Part shown: positions 33,578-38,018 of the stretch, piece after piece
How the letters are laid out: the number at the start of each line of letters is the position of its first letter
How positions within the stretch are numbered: position 1 is the stretch's first letter
From: Alphaproteobacteria bacterium
GTDB taxonomy: Bacteria; Pseudomonadota; Alphaproteobacteria; UBA828
Assembly: GCA_022820945.1 (NCBI GenBank)
Contig: JAJEEP010000169.1
Coordinates: 1-38,018, forward strand
Direction of reading: 5' to 3'
DNA length: 38,018 nucleotides
Notes under the pieces: generated by a model
Seen by the model: only the letters and a program-made list of their open reading frames with translations
The model's database searches: none
Told to the model about the DNA's origin: nothing
Made by a program: the position numbers and the translations under genes

Positions 33578-34214
33578 GCGCGCTCACGAACGCGTCGAGC
33601 CCGTTCAGGCGGCCCCGGCGCAGCCGCTCGGCGCGGAGCACAGCACGCACTTCCTCGACCGCCGGCTCCAGCGCGGTGTTCACCACCACGTAATCGTACT
33701 CGTCGTAGTGGCTCATCTCGTCGGCGGCACGGCTCATGCGCTGCGTCACCACGGCAGGCGTGTCCTGGGCGCGCCGCTTGAGCCGCTGCTCCAGCGCCTC
33801 CAGCGACGGCGGCAGGATGAAGATGCGCACTAGGTCGCCCTGCACGGCCTCGGCAAGCTGCTGGCTGCCCTGCCAATCGATGTCGAAGACCACGTCGCGG
33901 CCGGCTTCGAGCGCGCGTTCCACCGGGTCGCGGGCGGTGCCGTACCAGTGGCCGAAGACCTCCGCACACTCGAGGAACGCCCCGCGCTCCCGCAGGCGCG
34001 CGAAACCGGCCTCGTCGACGAAGTGATAGTCCCGGCCGTCGATCTCGTCGGGCCGCTTCCTCCGCGTGGTGTGCGAGACCGAGATTTCGACCCCGTCGCC
34101 TTCCAGCTCGACCAAGCGGCGGGTGATCGTCGTCTTGCCCGCACCGGAGGGCGAGGAAAGCACCAGCAACAGGCCGCGGCGCCCGAGAGCCAAATTGTGG
34201 TTGGAGTCGCTCAC
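33546..34214 (-). CDS. gmk: guanylate kinase
   Basis: Phosphorylates GMP to GDP with ATP; needed for nucleotide supply. The 222 residues carry the P-loop SSPSGAGKTT (20-29), the GMP-binding region SVSHTTRRKRPDEIDGRDYHFV (about 46-67), and the lid residues near RLKRRAQDTPAVVTQRM. The length is somewhat above E. coli Gmk (207), due to a C-terminal tail. It is the last gene of the acpP-fabF-mltG-yicC-gmk run, three bases after yicC. Confidence 0.96.
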   Translation of the reverse strand: MSDSNHNLALGRRGLLLVLSSPSGAGKTTITRRLVELEGDGVEISVSHTTRRKRPDEIDGRDYHFVDEAGFARLRERGAFLECAEVFGHWYGTARDPVERALEAGRDVVFDIDWQGSQQLAEAVQGDLVRIFILPPSLEALEQRLKRRAQDTPAVVTQRMSRAADEMSHYDEYDYVVVNTALEPAVEEVRAVLRAERLRRGRLNGLDAFVSALTAGTKPTRG

Positions 34215-34217
34215 GGC

Positions 34218-35114
34218 TTACTCGACGTTCTGCGCCTGCTCGCGGAACTGGTCGATGGCGGCCTTGAGCGCGAGGCCGACCTCCGTGAGCGCGGCATGGG
34301 AAGCCTTGGAGCAGAGCGTATTGGCCTCCCGGTTGAACTCCTGGGCCAGGAAATCGAGCTTGCGCCCGACAGCGCCTCCCTCCCGCAGGTGGCGCGTCGC
34401 CGCCGCGCAATGGGACTTGAGCCGGTCGATCTCCTCGGTCACGTCGATCTTGACGGCGAGGAGCGCAAGCTCCGATGCTAGCCGATCTTCGGGCACCGGC
34501 GCGCCGGCGCACGTCAACGCCGCCACCTGCTCGCGCAGACGTGTACCGAGCGCCTCCTGACGCGTGGGCGCCAGCGCCTCGGCCTGACGTGTGAGCACCG
34601 TGATTTCCTCGATCCGGTCCGTCAGAGCGGCGGCGAGCGCAGTTCCTTCCGCCTGCCGCTCGCGCACCAGCTCCTCGAGCGCGACATCCAGCGTCGCCAG
34701 CATCGCGCCGTCGTCCCGAGCGGCCTCTGCATCGTCGGCTGATTCCGCCGTCTCGATCACGCCGCGCAGCGCCAACAGGCCGTCAAGGTGTGGCGGCGCG
34801 ATGTCGTCCCGCCCGCGATACTCGGCGGCAAGCGCGATCAGATCGTCGAGCCAGGCCCGGTTGACCCGCATCGCGGCGGCGTCCGGCGCCTGGGAGAGCC
34901 TGAGTCCCACCGTCACATTGCCGCGCCGAAGCCGCGCGGACACCGCGCCCCGCACCGCGGGATCGAGCCGCTCCAACCCCTGCGGCAGGCGGCAGCGGAC
35001 ATCCAGCGCCCGCCCGTTCACGCTCTTGACCTCCCAGCTCCAGCCGGCCGCGCCGTCGCTGCCGCTCGCCCGCGCGAAGCCGGTCATGCTGGATATGCCC
35101 GAAGCGCCGCCCAT
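34218..35114 (-). CDS. YicC-family endoribonuclease
   Basis: A 298-residue member of the YicC family, whose E. coli member is an endoribonuclease acting on small RNA. The N-terminal domain starts ISSMTGFARASG and continues with WSWEVKSVNGRALDVRCRLP. The C-terminal DUF1732 domain ends with LDFLAQEFNREANTLCSKA, family hallmarks. The ATG at 35114 has GAGG closely upstream and fits the family; the first six residues could be shorter. It lies 12 bases after mltG and just before gmk, its common neighbour. Confidence 0.93.
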   Translation of the reverse strand: MGGASGISSMTGFARASGSDGAAGWSWEVKSVNGRALDVRCRLPQGLERLDPAVRGAVSARLRRGNVTVGLRLSQAPDAAAMRVNRAWLDDLIALAAEYRGRDDIAPPHLDGLLALRGVIETAESADDAEAARDDGAMLATLDVALEELVRERQAEGTALAAALTDRIEEITVLTRQAEALAPTRQEALGTRLREQVAALTCAGAPVPEDRLASELALLAVKIDVTEEIDRLKSHCAAATRHLREGGAVGRKLDFLAQEFNREANTLCSKASHAALTEVGLALKAAIDQFREQAQNVE

Positions 35115-35126
35115 GTCGCCTCTTGG

Positions 35127-36122
35127 CTACTTCTTTGCCGCCGCGCGCTTGGCGCGCCAGCGGGCTACGTTGCGGTTGTGCTCGTCCAGGGTCTTCGCGA
35201 AAGCGTGCCCCCCGGAGCCGTCGGCGACGAAATAGAGCGCGTCGGTCTCGGCCGGGTGCAGGACGGCAGTGAGCGCAGCCCGACCGGGGTTGGCGATGGG
35301 GCCGGGCGGCAACCCCTTGTTGCGGTATGTGTTGTAAGGGCTCTCGAACCAGAGGTCGGCGCGTCTGAGTGCGCGTCCCAGCGGCTTCTCGCCGCCGGTC
35401 AGCGCGTAGATCACGGTGGGGTCGGCCTGCAGGCGCATGCCCCGCCTCAGCCGGTTATGGAAGACCCCGGCGATCACCGGCATCTCGTCGGCGAGAGCGG
35501 TCTCCTTCTCGACCACGGAGGCCAGCACCACGGCATCGTGCGCTTCGACGAGATCGACCGCGGGATCGCGGGCCGCCCATAGCTCGTCCACCAGGCGCGC
35601 CATGGCCCGTTGCATGCGTTCGATGAGGACGGCGCGGTTGTCCCCCAGCGCATAGTGGTAGGTCTCGGGCAGAAGCGAGCCTTCCTCGGGCACCTTCATG
35701 AGCTCGCCTTCGAGGCCCGGTGCGGCGTTGAGTGCAGCCACGACCTCGGCGCTGGTCATGCCCTCGGTGACGGTGAGCCGATGCACGACGGTCATGCCCT
35801 CGACCAGCTTCTCCATCACGCCGCGCGGGGTGACCAACGCCTCGAATACGTACTCGCCGGCCTTGAGCGCGTGCTGCTTGTCCTCGATCCAGAGACCTGC
35901 AACGAAGAGCAAGGGATCGTCGATGACGCCTGCTTCCTCCAGCGCATCGGCAATGTCGAAGGCACTCAGCCCCGGCGCCAGGATCACGGTGCGCTCGTCG
36001 CGCGCAGGCCCGGGCGAGTCGAAGCGGCCGTGGACGTAGAGCCACCCAGCGACCGCAAGGACGACGGCGAGGCCCACGACGACCGCCACGCCCATGAGCG
36101 GCCATAGGAGGGCGCGCCTCAT
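35127..36122 (-). CDS. mltG: endolytic murein transglycosylase MltG (YceG-like)
   Basis: Inner-membrane enzyme that cuts nascent peptidoglycan and sets glycan strand length. The 331 residues start with a membrane anchor (8-30), then a LysM-like domain (about 45-110). The YceG domain has the catalytic glutamate E205 in LASVVEKETA, LQADPTVIYAL (substrate groove) and SPYNTYRNKGLPPGPIANPG. The C-terminal ALYFVADGSGGHAF is also typical. It lies ten bases after fabF. Confidence 0.95.
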   Translation of the reverse strand: MRRALLWPLMGVAVVVGLAVVLAVAGWLYVHGRFDSPGPARDERTVILAPGLSAFDIADALEEAGVIDDPLLFVAGLWIEDKQHALKAGEYVFEALVTPRGVMEKLVEGMTVVHRLTVTEGMTSAEVVAALNAAPGLEGELMKVPEEGSLLPETYHYALGDNRAVLIERMQRAMARLVDELWAARDPAVDLVEAHDAVVLASVVEKETALADEMPVIAGVFHNRLRRGMRLQADPTVIYALTGGEKPLGRALRRADLWFESPYNTYRNKGLPPGPIANPGRAALTAVLHPAETDALYFVADGSGGHAFAKTLDEHNRNVARWRAKRAAAKK

Positions 36123-36132
36123 TGCCCGCCCC

Positions 36133-37410
36133 CTAAGTCAGCTGGCCTACGATGACCGTGGCGTTGGTGCCACCGAACCCGAAGGAGTTCGACAGCGCCC
36201 GCTCGACCTTGCGCTCCTTGGCCTCGTGCGGGACCAGATCGAGATCGCAGCCCGGCGAGGGATTGTCGAGATTGAGAGTCGGCGGGACCACGCCGTCCTT
36301 GATGGCGAGGATGGAGAAGATCAGCTCCACGCTCCCCGCCGCACCGAGCAGATGCCCGATCGACGACTTGGTCGACGACATCGAGAGCCGACCGGCGTCC
36401 TCGCCGAAAAGTTTCTTGACCGCACCGAGCTCGATCTCGTCGCCGAGCGGCGTCGAGGTGCCGTGCGCGTTGATGTAGTCGATCTCGTCGGTGTTGAGCT
36501 CTGCGGTCCTGAGCGCGTGCGCCATGGAGCGATAACCGCCCGAGCCGTCCGGCGCCGGCGCTGTCACATGGTGGGCATCGCCGCTCATGCCGTAGCCGAG
36601 GATCTCGGCATAGATGGGAGCGCCTCGCTCCTTCGCGTGCTCGTACTCCTCCAGCACGACCACGCCGGCACCTTCGCCCATCACGAACCCGTCGCGCGCC
36701 TCGTCCCAGGGGCGTGATGCGCGCTCCGGCATGTCGTTGAAGTTGGTGGAGAGTGCGCGGGCCGCCGCGAAGCCAGCGACGCCGATGTGGCAGACGCCCG
36801 CCTCCGCCCCGCCGGCGACCATGACGTCCGCATCGCCGCGCAGGATGAGGTGCGACGCATCGCCGATCGCGTGCGCGCCGGTCGAGCACGCCGTCACGAC
36901 GGAATGATTGGGCCCGCGAAAGCCATATCGGATCGACACGTGACCTGAGGCCAGGTTGATCAGGCTCGACGGGATGAAGAACGGGCTGAGCCGTCGCGGG
37001 CCCTTCTCGTCGACCAGGACCGTCGCCGCCTCGATGGTCTTGAGCCCACCGATACCGGAGCCGATCATGACTCCGGTCCGCTCCAGGTTCTCCTCGTCGT
37101 CGGGCATCCAACCCGAATCTTCCACCGCCTCCACCGCGGCACACAACGCGTAGACGATGAAATCGTCCATCTTGCGTAGGTCCTTGGTGGACACGATGTC
37201 CGCCGGGCGGAAGGCGCCCTCGTCGCCGTCGGACGGAATTTCGCCTGCGATCTTGACCGGCAGATCGCTGGGATCGAAACCCTCGATTTGCGCAATGCCG
37301 GAGCGCCCGGCGACCAGCCGCTCCCAGCTCAGGCGAACGCCGTTCGCCAGCGGCGACACCATGCCGACACCGGTGACCACCACTCTGCGCGCCGGGTCAG
37401 CGGTGCGCAT
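36133..37410 (-). CDS. fabF: beta-ketoacyl-ACP synthase II FabF
   Basis: Condensing enzyme that elongates fatty acids by adding malonyl-ACP units. The thiolase-fold triad is C175 (VTACSTGAH), H316 (NAHGTSTPLGD) and H353 (SSIGHLLGAAG), with the N-terminal VVVTGVGMVSPL. The 425 residues are of usual length. GGAGAG lies six bases before the ATG. It follows acpP after 68 bases. Confidence 0.97.
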   Translation of the reverse strand: MRTADPARRVVVTGVGMVSPLANGVRLSWERLVAGRSGIAQIEGFDPSDLPVKIAGEIPSDGDEGAFRPADIVSTKDLRKMDDFIVYALCAAVEAVEDSGWMPDDEENLERTGVMIGSGIGGLKTIEAATVLVDEKGPRRLSPFFIPSSLINLASGHVSIRYGFRGPNHSVVTACSTGAHAIGDASHLILRGDADVMVAGGAEAGVCHIGVAGFAAARALSTNFNDMPERASRPWDEARDGFVMGEGAGVVVLEEYEHAKERGAPIYAEILGYGMSGDAHHVTAPAPDGSGGYRSMAHALRTAELNTDEIDYINAHGTSTPLGDEIELGAVKKLFGEDAGRLSMSSTKSSIGHLLGAAGSVELIFSILAIKDGVVPPTLNLDNPSPGCDLDLVPHEAKERKVERALSNSFGFGGTNATVIVGQLT

Positions 37411-37478
37411 TCACTGCTCTCCAGCTATCGGGGTCTCGCGCAGGCTGTGTCCGCGCCATCGGCCCCTCTGGCCGTCCG

Positions 37479-37718
37479 TCAGGTGATCTGCTCGATGTGG
37501 TCGATGGCGTCCTTCACCGTGAGGATCTTCTCGGCCGCGTCATCGGGTATTTCGCAGCCGAACTCCTCCTCGAAGGCCATCACGAGCTCGACCGTATCGA
37601 GACTGTCCGCACCGAGATCGTCGATGAAGCTCGCATTCTCGGTCACCTTTTCCTCTTCGATGCCAAGGTGATCGACGACGATCTTCTTGACGCGCGCGGC
37701 GATATCGTTATCGCTCAT
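37479..37718 (-). CDS. acpP: acyl carrier protein
   Basis: A 79-residue acidic four-helix protein that carries fatty acyl chains on 4'-phosphopantetheine. The attachment serine is S39 in [25 protein letters not shown] lies just before the ATG at 37718. It probably starts the transcript, as 300 bases of upstream sequence contain no gene. In most relatives fabG is next upstream; it is not seen within the window. Confidence 0.97.
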   Translation of the reverse strand: MSDNDIAARVKKIVVDHLGIEEEKVTENASFIDDLGADSLDTVELVMAFEEEFGCEIPDDAAEKILTVKDAIDHIEQIT

Positions 37719-38018
37719 GTAACCTTCCTTCGTCGGACTGCGTGAATGGCTACGCCAGCCTCAACCGGCGGACAGCGGTCCCGTGCGGCTCCCGAATCGC
37801 GGACGGACCGTGCCGCGCGGACGGACGGACGCGGCGCTAGGTAACACATTTTTCGGCGATACTCCATACGCTCGGAAGATGAGGAATGTGCGTTGTGGCG
37901 CTTTTCGACGGCGCGCCGCTGATCTTTGGCGGCCGGATATCGACTGCCTGACCCCCGTCGGGTGAGCAGAATGCAGCGATTTGGCGTGAGATCGGAACAC
38001 TACGGGAACATGATGACA
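37719..38018. other. non-coding region upstream of acpP
   Basis: These 300 bases up to the window end have no supported gene on either strand. CGCGGACGGAC occurs twice in direct orientation (37798-37808 and 37816-37826), followed by a further GGAC. An AT-richer patch at 37840-37870 could hold the acpP promoter, but I cannot pick convincing boxes. Confidence 0.5.

Noticed and set aside
37761..38000. A 79-residue minus-strand frame upstream of acpP as a gene
   Set aside because: No ribosome binding site, Arg/Ser-rich composition and no family resemblance; it is not fabG.

Overview
The window is a GC-rich chromosomal segment that looks alphaproteobacterial, probably of the Rhodospirillales/Kiloniellales type. 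The pointers are three gene orders typical of that class: a DUF3576 lipoprotein gene followed by leuS-lptE-holA, an lptF-lptG-lptD-surA-rsmA run, and acpP-fabF-mltG-yicC-gmk. A System I cytochrome c maturation operon and a Gram-negative porin fit this. No 16S rRNA gene or other decisive marker is present, so the genus cannot be named.

Layout. Bases 1-2086 are one insertion sequence of the ISAs1 family; its outer inverted repeat begins at base 1. Its transposase carries an N-terminal DUF4338 (DruA-like) domain. Bases 2301-9028 (minus strand) are an accessory operon: a Tat-exported solute-binding protein, two sugar-type permeases, two ATPases, then an intradiol ring-cleavage dioxygenase. A 2-oxoglutarate oxygenase gene is divergent from it (9251-9823) and converges on a porin gene (9921-11183). 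Bases 11499-16671 (minus) hold ccmD-E-F-G-H-I for haem delivery and attachment to c-type cytochromes; ccmABC are not here. An EVE-domain gene is divergent from ccmD and is followed by about 450 bases of palindrome-rich non-coding DNA. Bases 17716-22760 (minus) hold tRNA-Cys, the DUF3576 lipoprotein gene, leuS, lptE and holA. Bases 22922-26530 (plus) are a catabolic cluster of one isochorismatase-fold amidohydrolase and two amidase-signature enzymes. Bases 26677-32920 (plus) hold lptF, lptG, lptD, surA and rsmA (LPS export, outer-membrane protein folding, 16S rRNA methylation), then a solitary GNAT gene. Bases 33546-37718 (minus) hold acpP, fabF, mltG, yicC and gmk.

How it fits together. Most of the window is envelope and core-metabolism housekeeping: LptD/E/F/G, SurA, MltG, AcpP/FabF and the porin all build or maintain the envelope. 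The accessory parts are the IS, the ABC-dioxygenase operon and the amidase cluster. The most interesting molecular feature is the ABC ATPase pair. Each subunit has lost different catalytic motifs, and the losses are complementary, so the heterodimer should have one consensus and one degenerate ATP site. A recurring promoter form, (T/A)TGACC-N18-TA, stands before the EVE gene, tRNA-Cys and the GNAT gene. I see no CRISPR array, prophage, toxin-antitoxin pair or complete defence island, and no clearly new multi-gene system.
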